This document shows positions 1 through 5,653 of a DNA stretch of 5,653 nucleotides, piece after piece; the stretch's first letter is position 1; every line of letters starts with the position of its first letter. A program made the translations under genes and the position numbers. The notes beneath the pieces were generated by a model. The model did not search any database. It saw only the letters and a program-made list of their open reading frames with translations, and was not told where the DNA came from. Source of the DNA: an uncultured Clostridia bacterium (GTDB taxonomy: Bacteria > Bacillota > Clostridia > Lachnospirales > Lachnospiraceae); the NCBI GenBank assembly GCA_946623485.1, contig CAMORF010000166.1, forward strand, positions 1-5,653, read 5' to 3'.

Positions 1-883
1 CAAGGCCAAGTGCGCCCGGATATCCCATCAGCGGGGACGGAAGGTCAGCCTCGATGAAGTACCCGCCATATTCCAGAAGCTGCTTCAGCAGCGGCTCGGT
101 ATGGGCGTCGTTTGTGCAGAAGTAAGCGCTGTTCTTGCCATACTTCTCAACCCATTCCGGCACATGCTCCAGGATGTACGCCTGCGCACCGGGTACGCCA
201 ACGTCCGTGGTCGGGTCCGGAGCGGACTCCATGACGAATTTCATTCCAAACTCTTCGCAGGCTGCCTTCATGATGGCAACACGGCGGCTCATCGTCTCAT
301 AGGACAGATGGCGCGGGAAGGAAATGTGTACGAAGGTGTCGCATCCGAGCTCGTGGGCGGTACGGATGATCAGGTATCCACGCGCGACAAAGTCGTTGTT
401 GCAGACCAGGTCAGCAGCGCTTCCGATCTCCGGAAGGTCCTCATGGGATTCACCGGCGATGCACAGGATGTCAGGGCGTCTTTCCTTGATCTGGCGGAAC
501 GCCTCGGTCGTGCCGGGGATCGCCTGGTTTACGACGATTGCTTTCATCTCCGGGTCATCGGAGAGGTTGACGATCGTCTGAATCGTGGTCTCAAGCTCTT
601 CCGTAAAGTTGTCCGGGTAGATCGCAAGCGTGACACGATCCTCACCATACATCTCCTGGAAGGCTTCGGCTCCTCTCCGGTCATCCTCCGACTGGGAAAC
701 GGAGCCTGTCACAATGCCGATATGGTAATCATCCCCGGCATCGGTGTCCTCCTTCTCATCGGCCGCGGCTTCCGTGGTGGCCTCGTCATCGATATCGCCG
801 ATATCAATGCTCGCCCCGAAGGAAGTCACTGCCATGGAAGCAGTCATTGTCAGTGCCATGAACATAGCGACAATCTTTTTCAT
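1..883 (-). CDS. DUF3798 family exported binding-type protein (3' end cut by window edge)
   Basis: The first 294 codons are present; the gene continues past base 1. It starts at ATG 883-881, with GGAGGAGAAGG at 900-890 as ribosome binding site. Residues 1-24 form a classical signal peptide: Lys2-Lys3, a hydrophobic Met/Ala/Leu core, and a likely signal peptidase I site after Phe-Gly-Ala. An acidic, Ala/Thr-rich linker covers about 26-52. The conserved domain opens at about 54 with HIGIVTGSVSQSEDD, the hallmark I recognise for DUF3798. It continues with alternating strands and helices of a type 1 periplasmic-binding fold, including IVVNQAIPGTTEAF (117-130) and YFCTNDAHTEPLLKQ (254-268). Family members are usually about 350-400 residues, so roughly three quarters is visible. 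No cysteine lies near the cleavage site, so it is not an obvious lipoprotein. A role in sugar capture or sensing is inferred from its glycosidase neighbours; the ligand is unknown. Family call is firm, function is not. Confidence 0.85.
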   Translation of the reverse strand, partial: MKKIVAMFMALTMTASMAVTSFGASIDIGDIDDEATTEAAADEKEDTDAGDDYHIGIVTGSVSQSEDDRRGAEAFQEMYGEDRVTLAIYPDNFTEELETTIQTIVNLSDDPEMKAIVVNQAIPGTTEAFRQIKERRPDILCIAGESHEDLPEIGSAADLVCNNDFVARGYLIIRTAHELGCDTFVHISFPRHLSYETMSRRVAIMKAACEEFGMKFVMESAPDPTTDVGVPGAQAYILEHVPEWVEKYGKNSAYFCTNDAHTEPLLKQLLEYGGYFIEADLPSPLMGYPGALGL

Positions 884-909
884 ACTCTACCTTCTCCTCC
901 TTAAAAAAT

Positions 910-923
910 AACAGTGAACAGTT
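910..923. repeat. Tandem 7-bp direct repeat in the DUF3798 leader
   Basis: AACAGTG (910-916) is followed immediately by AACAGTT (917-923) on the plus strand, six of seven bases identical. It lies between the putative -10 (937-942) and the ribosome binding site (890-900), so it falls in the transcribed leader or near the start of transcription. It could be a regulator half-site pair, but nothing in the window identifies the regulator, and a repeat this short can arise by chance. Confidence 0.35.
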
Positions 924-936
924 ACTTTACCTCAAT

Positions 937-966
937 ATTTTACTATAAGCCACTGTCAACCGTCAA
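937..966 (-). promoter_or_regulatory. Probable sigma-A promoter of the DUF3798 gene
   Basis: On the minus strand, TTGACG (966-961) is followed after 18 bases by TAAAAT (942-937), each one mismatch from consensus. An overlapping exact TTGACA lies at 959-954, but its best -10 (TATTGA, 16 bases on) is poorer. The two motifs form a tandem GTTGACG-GTTGACA (967-954). The leader would be about 45-50 bases and reaches the ribosome binding site at 900-890. Its position upstream of an exported-protein gene, after a 300-base gap, supports independent transcription. Confidence 0.6.
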
Positions 967-972
967 CGAATA

Positions 973-984
973 TGCAACGTTTCA
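973..984. promoter_or_regulatory. LacI-type operator-like dyad upstream of the DUF3798 promoter
   Basis: TGCAACGTTTCA is a dyad of form TGNAACGTTNCA centred on CG, the general architecture of LacI/GalR-family operators. It ends six bases upstream of the putative -35 (966-961), so a bound protein could contact or block RNA polymerase. It overlaps the promoter-proximal unit of the 16-bp repeat array (976-1070). The assignment is by pattern only; no LacI-family gene is in the window. Confidence 0.4.
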
Positions 985-1070
985 CAAGGCAGCTATTTTG
1001 CTCTGCATCTATTTCGCCTGGCAGATGTTTCGCTCTGCATCTATTTCATCCGGCAGATGTTTTGCTCTGC
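976..1070 (-). repeat. Degenerate 16-bp tandem repeat array, about six units
   Basis: Read on the minus strand, consecutive units are GCAGAGCAAAACATCT (1070-1055), GCCGGATGAAATAGAT (1054-1039), GCAGAGCGAAACATCT (1038-1023), GCCAGGCGAAATAGAT (1022-1007), GCAGAGCAAAATAGCT (1006-991) and a 15-base GCCTTGTGAAACGTT (990-976). All begin GC[A/C], and most share a central RAAAYA block. Units alternate between an A type (GCAGAGC...) and a B type (GCC...GAAA...), giving a stronger 32-bp period: 988-1019 against 1020-1051 differ at few positions. The array stops about ten bases before the promoter of the DUF3798 gene. Sixteen bases is about 1.5 helical turns and 32 about three, so every second unit would face the same side of the DNA. 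Confidence 0.75.
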
Positions 1071-1093
1071 ATATGTAACGATCCAGCCCACCG

Positions 1094-1118
1094 GCGCAGA
1101 ACGCTTTGCGTTCTGCGC
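1094..1118. other. Perfect inverted repeat (11-bp arms, 3-base loop) between two genes
   Basis: GCGCAGAACGC (1094-1104), loop TTT (1105-1107) and GCGTTCTGCGC (1108-1118) form a perfect GC-rich hairpin 69 bases beyond the glycosidase stop codon. It would fold in RNA from either strand. Neither side carries a run of T: minus-strand bases after it read CGGTGGGCTGG and plus-strand bases read AATGGGAAG. It is therefore not a canonical intrinsic terminator. It could be a 3'-end stabilising hairpin, a weak terminator, or a copy of a dispersed palindromic repeat. Confidence 0.7.
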
Positions 1119-1186
1119 AATGGGAAGCTGAATCATTACCGGCATTCCTGCATCAGCGTTTTCATGTCACACCCCTGCCGGCACAC

Positions 1187-3829
1187 TCAGTTTACATCGT
1201 AAGAAAAGATCCCGATTTTCCCGCACATGCCTGTGGGCTCCAGCGCTTCATAGGTGAAGTCAAAGGGCGCTGCCGGGTAGTTCATCTGATCCCGGGCCGG
1301 CGTAGTGGCCACTTCTGCCGTGATGGTGTTCTTTCCCTCCCTCAGCAGGCCGCTGATGTCGATCTGATAAGGCGGCGTCAGCTTCCTGCCGGCGCAGGTA
1401 TCATTGACGCGGACGTGGAGTACTTCATATACTTCCTGCGCGGTAAAGCAGGCATGCGGCATCTCTTCCTCCAGCAGGAATGTTTTTTCATACCGGATGA
1501 CCCCGGAAAATGCCGGGAGCCGTTCGCTGACAGGCCGGAGCTTCCCGTCTTCATGATACCGCAGGACTTCCTCTCCATCCGCCTTCATGCAGGTGACCTC
1601 CCAGCCCTCGGATAGATCGATCTGCCCGGTGCATGCCTCCAGCTTCTGTCTTGGGAAAATGTGCTTCGGCAGCCCGGAAACCGTGCTGCATTCGCGGATC
1701 AGACAGCTCTCTCCCGGTTCCAGGATAAGATGCACTAAGCCGCTGCCCGTTTCCAGCCTTTCACAGCAATCGCGGAAGCCATCATAGATCACCAGTTCCT
1801 TCCCGGCCGGAAGGCTGACCCGGCCATCAAAGGTGAGATCCGGGGATTCATTCATGAAGAAAAATACTTCTCCTTCTTTGCGGTAATGATAGACGTTCAG
1901 CAGCGGGAACGGCTCTGAGAGGAAGATCTTTTTCATCCCTTCTTCTTCGATCTTCAACGCCAGTTCCTCCAGCGAAACCACCGGTAAGGATGCTGCAAAG
2001 GCAGGATCCGTTTCCCGGCGATTCGCTCCCTGGCAATCCCCATCCTGCAGGACAGCCGCAGGTGCATTTCCCACAAACCAGACAGGAAATTCCGGATGTT
2101 CCCTGGCAAATGCGATCAGGCTGCCGGGGACGTATTCCGCTCCCGGAACCAGAAGCGCCCCAAACGTCACGCCGTTGATCGTAAGCTTCCCGCCGTCCAC
2201 GAAGCCTTCATAGCCGGGCAGGTTCCGGAGCATGTCCAGGCAGACAATATCATATTCAATCTGATGCTCGGAGAGCACGCGGCAGACCTTCTGCATCGGC
2301 ATGGCGCTGCAGGTCCAGTCCAGTTCCCCATCATACAGGACCGCGACGGAAGAAACATGGGTTCCGCCGTTGAGCTGATCGCACATGCGGTTTGCGTATC
2401 GCATCAGATGCGCAAAGTACGGAAATTCCGGGTTATGCCCCCCCGCGTAAAAATGCGGAGGGCAGTCATGGTCCGGATACTCAGCCATGGAAAATGCATG
2501 GGGCACCAGGTGATTGATTCCCTGGGAGAGCAGGTGATCCAGCAGCCGCTTCATGTCCCGCACCCCAAAGCTCCATCCATATGCCCCGAACAACTCGCAC
2601 ATGGTCCGTCCCTTCTTCTTCGGATCCAGGTGCCCGCCCGATGCGCCCAGCTTTCCCAGGGTATAATGGAAGAATTCTCCGTCGCACGGCGTCATGGCCA
2701 TATGCTCCTGCGCCGGCGCCCCGAAGAGATACTGGCCGCCGATGACATCGATGCCGGCCATATCCTGTCCCTCCATCGCCCGGAACCAGTGGGCCGCGCC
2801 AAGACCCAGGCGGCTGTGGACACCATTGTCCTCCACGACATGGCCGATGTACTCCACCCCGTGCGCACGGCACCACGCCCCCACAGGGCGGGAGAAATTC
2901 TTCGCATAGAGTCTGGAGATTCCGTCCATATAATCATAACGGATCTGCGGTTCCTTCGCCTTCTCCACACTTTGCGCAAACAGGAACGGAAGCACCCGGC
3001 GCAGGTCTTCGCCGTACCGGTCCGTAAGCATAGCCTCCAGCTCATCGCTCCACGGGAGCGGCATCTTCGGCTTCCCAAGCTTCGTATCGAAGCACTGGTC
3101 GCTGATATTTCCAAACTGCGGCTCATCAGAGAAGAACCCGGCGATGGTCTTCCCGAACTCCTCCGGATAATGTTCATAATGCGCCTCATACACGCCCTCG
3201 ATCTGGGTGTGTGCAGAAACCGCGTCGATCATATTGATGTAAGTATCATTTCCCCCATCCGTCCGGGTAAAATACAGCACATGGACCCGCCACTGCCCTT
3301 CTGGAAGCGTAAAGGAGGCCATTCCCTCCCTGCAGCAATCCGTGAGGTCAATGGTATCCTCCGCAAAACAATTTCCTTCGCCAAAACGCAGCGCAACCAC
3401 TGCCATAAGGCGGTTATTGGCACGCTCCGCATAATCCACCGGATTCCCGATTTCCCAGAAGCCAATCGCCGGCTTCAGCATCCTTCGTACATTCAATGTC
3501 ACGGGCCGCTGGGACCCGAAGACATCCGCAACCGAACACGCAAGATAGCGCTTCTTCCGTTCCGGATATTTCTTCTCGATCAGCCCGCCGGCGTATCCTG
3601 TGGGAAAATGCTTGTCATCCAGGATCCATACCTTCATACCGCGCTTTTTCGCTTCATCCAACACGATATCCATGTCATGCCACCAGCCCGGCCCGCAGAA
3701 ATCATCGTGGGGGCGTGCCTCCACGCAGACCGCCTGGATCCCGCACTCGTTGATCTTCCCGATCTCCCTGCGCAGGATCTCCTCCTCCTCGCCGCGCATC
3801 CAGAGAAATGGAAAAATGTAATTGCTCAT
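1187..3829 (-). CDS. GH106-like cytoplasmic glycoside hydrolase (alpha-L-rhamnosidase superfamily)
   Basis: This is a complete 880-residue protein. ATG 3829-3827 is preceded by GGAAGGAG and six bases; the stop is TGA. No signal peptide is present, so it should be cytoplasmic. The barrel begins at once: FPFLWMRGEEEE (6-17), AVCVEARPH (33-41) and VWILDDKHFPTGYAGG (67-82), which matches the DE-x-WPSG-type motif of GH106-like proteins. A beta-rich insertion covers about 95-215. Candidate catalytic acids are Glu236 in GFFSDEPQ (231-238), Glu333 in GHVVEDN (329-335) and Glu412 in CELFGAYGW (411-419). LVPHAFSM (441-448) is also typical. A Rossmann-like segment (about 494-590) resembles the accessory domain of GH42-type enzymes, and a galactose-binding-like beta-sandwich (about 772-875) closes the protein. 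Superfamily membership is well supported. Rhamnosidase activity is only the best-known activity of relatives; the real substrate is uncertain. It lies downstream of the GH35-like gene but behind a terminator. Confidence 0.85.
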   Translation of the reverse strand: MSNYIFPFLWMRGEEEEILRREIGKINECGIQAVCVEARPHDDFCGPGWWHDMDIVLDEAKKRGMKVWILDDKHFPTGYAGGLIEKKYPERKKRYLACSVADVFGSQRPVTLNVRRMLKPAIGFWEIGNPVDYAERANNRLMAVVALRFGEGNCFAEDTIDLTDCCREGMASFTLPEGQWRVHVLYFTRTDGGNDTYINMIDAVSAHTQIEGVYEAHYEHYPEEFGKTIAGFFSDEPQFGNISDQCFDTKLGKPKMPLPWSDELEAMLTDRYGEDLRRVLPFLFAQSVEKAKEPQIRYDYMDGISRLYAKNFSRPVGAWCRAHGVEYIGHVVEDNGVHSRLGLGAAHWFRAMEGQDMAGIDVIGGQYLFGAPAQEHMAMTPCDGEFFHYTLGKLGASGGHLDPKKKGRTMCELFGAYGWSFGVRDMKRLLDHLLSQGINHLVPHAFSMAEYPDHDCPPHFYAGGHNPEFPYFAHLMRYANRMCDQLNGGTHVSSVAVLYDGELDWTCSAMPMQKVCRVLSEHQIEYDIVCLDMLRNLPGYEGFVDGGKLTINGVTFGALLVPGAEYVPGSLIAFAREHPEFPVWFVGNAPAAVLQDGDCQGANRRETDPAFAASLPVVSLEELALKIEEEGMKKIFLSEPFPLLNVYHYRKEGEVFFFMNESPDLTFDGRVSLPAGKELVIYDGFRDCCERLETGSGLVHLILEPGESCLIRECSTVSGLPKHIFPRQKLEACTGQIDLSEGWEVTCMKADGEEVLRYHEDGKLRPVSERLPAFSGVIRYEKTFLLEEEMPHACFTAQEVYEVLHVRVNDTCAGRKLTPPYQIDISGLLREGKNTITAEVATTPARDQMNYPAAPFDFTYEALEPTGMCGKIGIFSYDVN

Positions 3830-3850
3830 ATTGTTCTCCTTCCTAATACC

Positions 3851-3864
3851 CGATACCGTTTTTG
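3851..3864 (-). promoter_or_regulatory. Possible cre/LacI-like site in the GH106-like gene leader
   Basis: On the minus strand CAAAAACGGTATCG matches the CcpA site consensus TGWAANCGNTNWCA except at positions 1, 2 and 14, and has the central CG of LacI-family sites. It lies about 10 bases upstream of the ribosome binding site, a place where a bound repressor could block elongation. Symmetry is weak, so this is a tentative call. Confidence 0.22.
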
Positions 3865-3891
3865 ACTGTCACTCAGGGGAGTTCAGTTATA
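3865..3891 (-). promoter_or_regulatory. Possible -10 element with overlapping imperfect dyad, GH106-like gene
   Basis: TATAAC (minus strand 3891-3886) is one mismatch from the -10 consensus and would give a leader of about 50 bases. No convincing -35 is found 16-18 bases upstream; the bases there are CATTTT-like. This could suit an activator-dependent promoter. Overlapping it is an interrupted dyad, on the plus strand ACTG-TC-ACTC-AGGG-GAGT-T-CAGT (3865-3887). Its place across the likely start of transcription fits an operator, or a hairpin at the 5' end of the messenger. Confidence 0.3.
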
Positions 3892-3948
3892 CGGCTTTTC
3901 GGACAAGTAAAATGGCAGGCTAATTGGAAAATATCACACCAGCGATAG

Positions 3949-3988
3949 AAAAAAGGCGGGAAAACACAATTCAGTGCGTTTCCCCGCC
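3949..3988 (-). terminator. Intrinsic terminator of the GH35-like gene
   Basis: On the minus strand the stem arms are GGCGGGGAAACGC (3988-3976) and GTGTTTTCCCGCC (3967-3955). They give 13 pairs including two G-U wobbles, with an eight-base loop (3975-3968). Six T follow immediately (3954-3949). It begins 20 bases after the TAA stop of the GH35-like gene. The plus strand has no T run on the other side, so it works in one direction. It should separate the two glycosidase genes into different transcripts, apart from read-through. Confidence 0.92.
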
Positions 3989-4008
3989 GGTATGAACCAG
4001 TGGTGTTT

Positions 4009-5550
4009 TTAGAACTGGTAAAGCTCAACCATCATCGTGGCAGGCATATCCCCGAAGCGCAGAGACATCTTCTCATCGCCATTCATCACCCTGCCGGGGA
4101 TCCATGCGCCGTTTTTGACACTGCCTTCTTCAAATCGAAGGAAATCGACCTGACGGTTGACTCCCGGCTTGACGCGGAAGCTGATGCTGCAATTCAGACC
4201 GACAAGCAGGAATTTGGACGGAGTCAGCTCAATCACATAGATCGCGCCAAGGGGCTTGCCGGACATCCTGGGGCCGTAAGAAACGGCAAGATCGTAGTCC
4301 TCGAAGCGCAGGAACGCACTGAAATCATTCTCGCCGTGGCGGACCGCAGCCTTCAGATGGTCAGTCCCGCGGTACTTCAGGTACAGCGGCTCAATCTCTT
4401 CCAGGATTCCATAGGTTGCCGACAGACAATCCTTGCTGCCGGTCGTGTCAAATGCAGAGGGATCGATGTTCAAAGCGATCATCAGCTCCATCGGCGGCTT
4501 GTCCACGTCCGCCGGATCAAGCGCCAGGTCTTCGATCCCGAACGGAGAGAAGCAGATAGCATTCTTTGCGCCAAAGGCATAAAGCGCGTAGGAAGCCGCT
4601 ACGGCGTCCTTACGGATCTCCGGGATAAAGAGCGGGTTTCCTTCATATGCGTACTCATCCATGACATCAGCACAATACGGGACGTAAGAGTCCGGGCCAA
4701 ATGCAAAGATGGACGGAGCCGCCACGCGCCAGATGTCATGCACCTGGGTGACCGCGCCTCCGGACGGATAGGAGCCCGGATACCACGGGGATTGCCTGAG
4801 CCACGCATTGACATAGCAGGGCAGGTCATATTCCGCCTTGCCGGAGGAGGCAATCTTTTCTACCGCACATGCGAAGTACCATGCCATAAAGCGCTCACCC
4901 GCGTCATCACCGTAAACCTCCTCCCAGGAGCCTTTCTTCCCGGTGATCTTGCTCAAGGCCTCCGGCACCGGTGCCAGGAACGCTTCGCGGGCTTTCGGAC
5001 TGTAATCCCGGTCCGTGCCAAGCAGGCCGATCTCATTTTCCACCTGGATCGTAATGACCGTGTTTTCCTCTTCATCGGTCTCACGGATATGACGCATCAG
5101 GGCGGTGAAGGCCAGACGGTCCTTCTCCACAGCAGCCTCGCACAGCGGGGAAATGGTCGTCATCTTCTCCCCGTTTACCTTCTCTGCGCGGAAATAGGTC
5201 TTTTGATCCTGCTTCACCCAGGAAGGGACATACATGGATTCGGCATTCTTCCACAGGCCGAACCACAGAAAGACCAGCTTCATATCTTCCTGGCGAGCCT
5301 GGCATATGAGGTCTTCCACAAGGGTGAAATCATACTTGCCCTCAACCGGCTCCAGCAGTTCCCAGTAAACCGGTACAATGACAGAATTCATATGAAGGCC
5401 CCTGAGCGCCGGCCACAGCTTCTCCTGCAGGTAAGCGCTGCTGGACGCGCTGGAGTTATGGATCTCCCCGCTCCTTAAAAAGAACGGACGGTCTTTCACA
5501 TAAAGTGTCGGGATTCCCTTCTCATCACATTTGACATATGGAACGCTCAT
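4009..5550 (-). CDS. GH35-like beta-galactosidase with DUF5597-type C-terminal region
   Basis: This is a complete 513-residue protein. ATG 5550-5548 follows AGGAAGGAG with seven bases of spacing; the stop is TAA. The N-terminus is hydrophilic with no signal peptide, so the enzyme should be cytoplasmic. Residues about 15-330 form a TIM barrel of the GH35/GH42 type: FFLRSGEIHNSSAS (23-36), VPVYWELLEP (59-68) and LVFLWFGLWKNAE (92-104). The acid/base is predicted as Glu173 in IQVENEIG (168-175) and the nucleophile as Glu311 in PLFIPEIRKD (306-315), both at the positions expected for retaining clan GH-A enzymes. The beta-rich C-terminal region (about 380-510) is consistent with DUF5597. Related enzymes include Cellvibrio japonicus Bgl35A, which removes galactose from xyloglucan side chains. 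The likely reaction is hydrolysis of terminal beta-D-galactose from an imported oligosaccharide; the polymer of origin is unknown. Confidence 0.88.
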   Translation of the reverse strand: MSVPYVKCDEKGIPTLYVKDRPFFLRSGEIHNSSASSSAYLQEKLWPALRGLHMNSVIVPVYWELLEPVEGKYDFTLVEDLICQARQEDMKLVFLWFGLWKNAESMYVPSWVKQDQKTYFRAEKVNGEKMTTISPLCEAAVEKDRLAFTALMRHIRETDEEENTVITIQVENEIGLLGTDRDYSPKAREAFLAPVPEALSKITGKKGSWEEVYGDDAGERFMAWYFACAVEKIASSGKAEYDLPCYVNAWLRQSPWYPGSYPSGGAVTQVHDIWRVAAPSIFAFGPDSYVPYCADVMDEYAYEGNPLFIPEIRKDAVAASYALYAFGAKNAICFSPFGIEDLALDPADVDKPPMELMIALNIDPSAFDTTGSKDCLSATYGILEEIEPLYLKYRGTDHLKAAVRHGENDFSAFLRFEDYDLAVSYGPRMSGKPLGAIYVIELTPSKFLLVGLNCSISFRVKPGVNRQVDFLRFEEGSVKNGAWIPGRVMNGDEKMSLRFGDMPATMMVELYQF

Positions 5551-5653
5551 CTTTTGTCTCCTTCCTGTTCTGCTTTACATGTTGCTTCCCCGTTTACGTT
5601 TACGCTATGCTTCCTGGTGCCTCTTAAGATCTGTTACAGAATAACTTGTACAT
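5551..5653 (-). promoter_or_regulatory. Upstream region of the GH35-like gene, no clear promoter or terminator
   Basis: These 103 bases carry the ribosome binding site of the GH35-like gene (AGGAAGGAG near 5558-5566). I find no convincing -35/-10 pair and no hairpin followed by T. On the minus strand all three frames stop within the region (TGTAA, TCTTAA and GCATAG contexts), and one of them could be the tail of an upstream gene in the same operon. A TGCTTCC heptamer occurs twice on the plus strand (5583-5589 and 5608-5614). Whether the gene starts its own transcript or is co-transcribed cannot be decided here. Confidence 0.4.
5591..5604 (-). promoter_or_regulatory. Possible cre/LacI-like site upstream of the GH35-like gene
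   Basis: On the minus strand CGTAAACGTAAACG holds two direct GTAAAC/TAAACG copies six bases apart. It fits the CcpA consensus TGWAANCGNTNWCA except at positions 1, 10 and 14. It ends about 40 bases before the start codon, where catabolite repression or a local LacI-type repressor could act. The match is imperfect and based on inspection only. Confidence 0.28.

Noticed and set aside
101..904. Plus-strand open frame of 267 codons at the left edge
   Set aside because: It is antisense to the signal peptide and conserved DUF3798 domain encoded on the minus strand, and no Shine-Dalgarno sequence precedes it.
976..1070. The repeats as a CRISPR array
   Set aside because: The units are only 16 bp, directly abutting and degenerate, with no unique spacers of constant length and no cas genes nearby.
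1094..1118. The perfect hairpin as a standard rho-independent terminator
   Set aside because: No run of T follows on either strand, so the label is not justified, although a weaker termination role remains possible.
972..1202. Small plus-strand open frame of 76 codons in the intergenic gap
   Set aside because: It is built largely from the 16-bp repeats and the hairpin, has no ribosome binding site and overlaps the end of the GH106-like gene. A chance frame is more likely than a peptide gene.
2096..3865. Long plus-strand open frame (589 codons) opposite the GH106-like gene
   Set aside because: It lies almost wholly antisense to a gene with clear family motifs, its translation shows no recognisable domain, and there is no ribosome binding site. 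The lack of stops follows from the GC-rich third positions of the real gene.
4000..5478. Long plus-strand open frame (492 codons) opposite the GH35-like gene
   Set aside because: Antisense shadow: the minus strand encodes a full enzyme with both catalytic glutamates, while the plus-strand product has no domain signature and would start within the 3' region of the real gene.
5551..5653. A tRNA, riboswitch or other structured RNA in the right-hand edge region
   Set aside because: No cloverleaf, conserved aptamer-like core or terminator/antiterminator pair could be drawn in these 103 bases.

Overview
The window looks like a carbohydrate-utilisation locus from a Gram-positive, low-to-mid GC Clostridia-type bacterium, most likely Lachnospiraceae or a relative. 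The evidence is strong purine-rich GGAGG-type ribosome binding sites, a substrate-binding-type protein of the DUF3798 family (seen mainly in Clostridia) and a large intracellular glycosidase of a type common in gut Firmicutes. This assignment rests on protein style and family knowledge, not on a search.

All three genes are on the minus strand, so the transcription order runs from high to low coordinates. (1) 5550-4009 encodes a complete 513-residue GH35-like beta-galactosidase with a DUF5597-type C-terminal region. It is followed by a strong intrinsic terminator at 3988-3949. (2) 3829-1187 encodes a complete 880-residue glycoside hydrolase that resembles the GH106 (alpha-L-rhamnosidase) superfamily. 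(3) 883-1 encodes an exported DUF3798 protein with a periplasmic-binding-protein-like fold. It runs off the left edge after 294 codons and has its own promoter region.

The two enzymes have no signal peptide and should act in the cytoplasm on imported oligosaccharides. The third protein is exported and may capture or sense a ligand outside the cell. The simplest reading is a plant-glycan scavenging locus with three separately controlled transcripts, the substrate being perhaps a galactose- and rhamnose-containing pectin or hemicellulose fragment. The substrate is inferred.

The least explained DNA is the roughly 300-base gap 884-1186. From right to left it holds a perfect 11-bp-arm hairpin, an array of about six degenerate 16-bp tandem units (with a 32-bp higher-order period), a LacI-type 12-bp dyad, a promoter containing tandem TTGAC motifs, and a short direct repeat in the leader. 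The array sits directly upstream of the promoter and is the best candidate here for an undescribed regulatory element.
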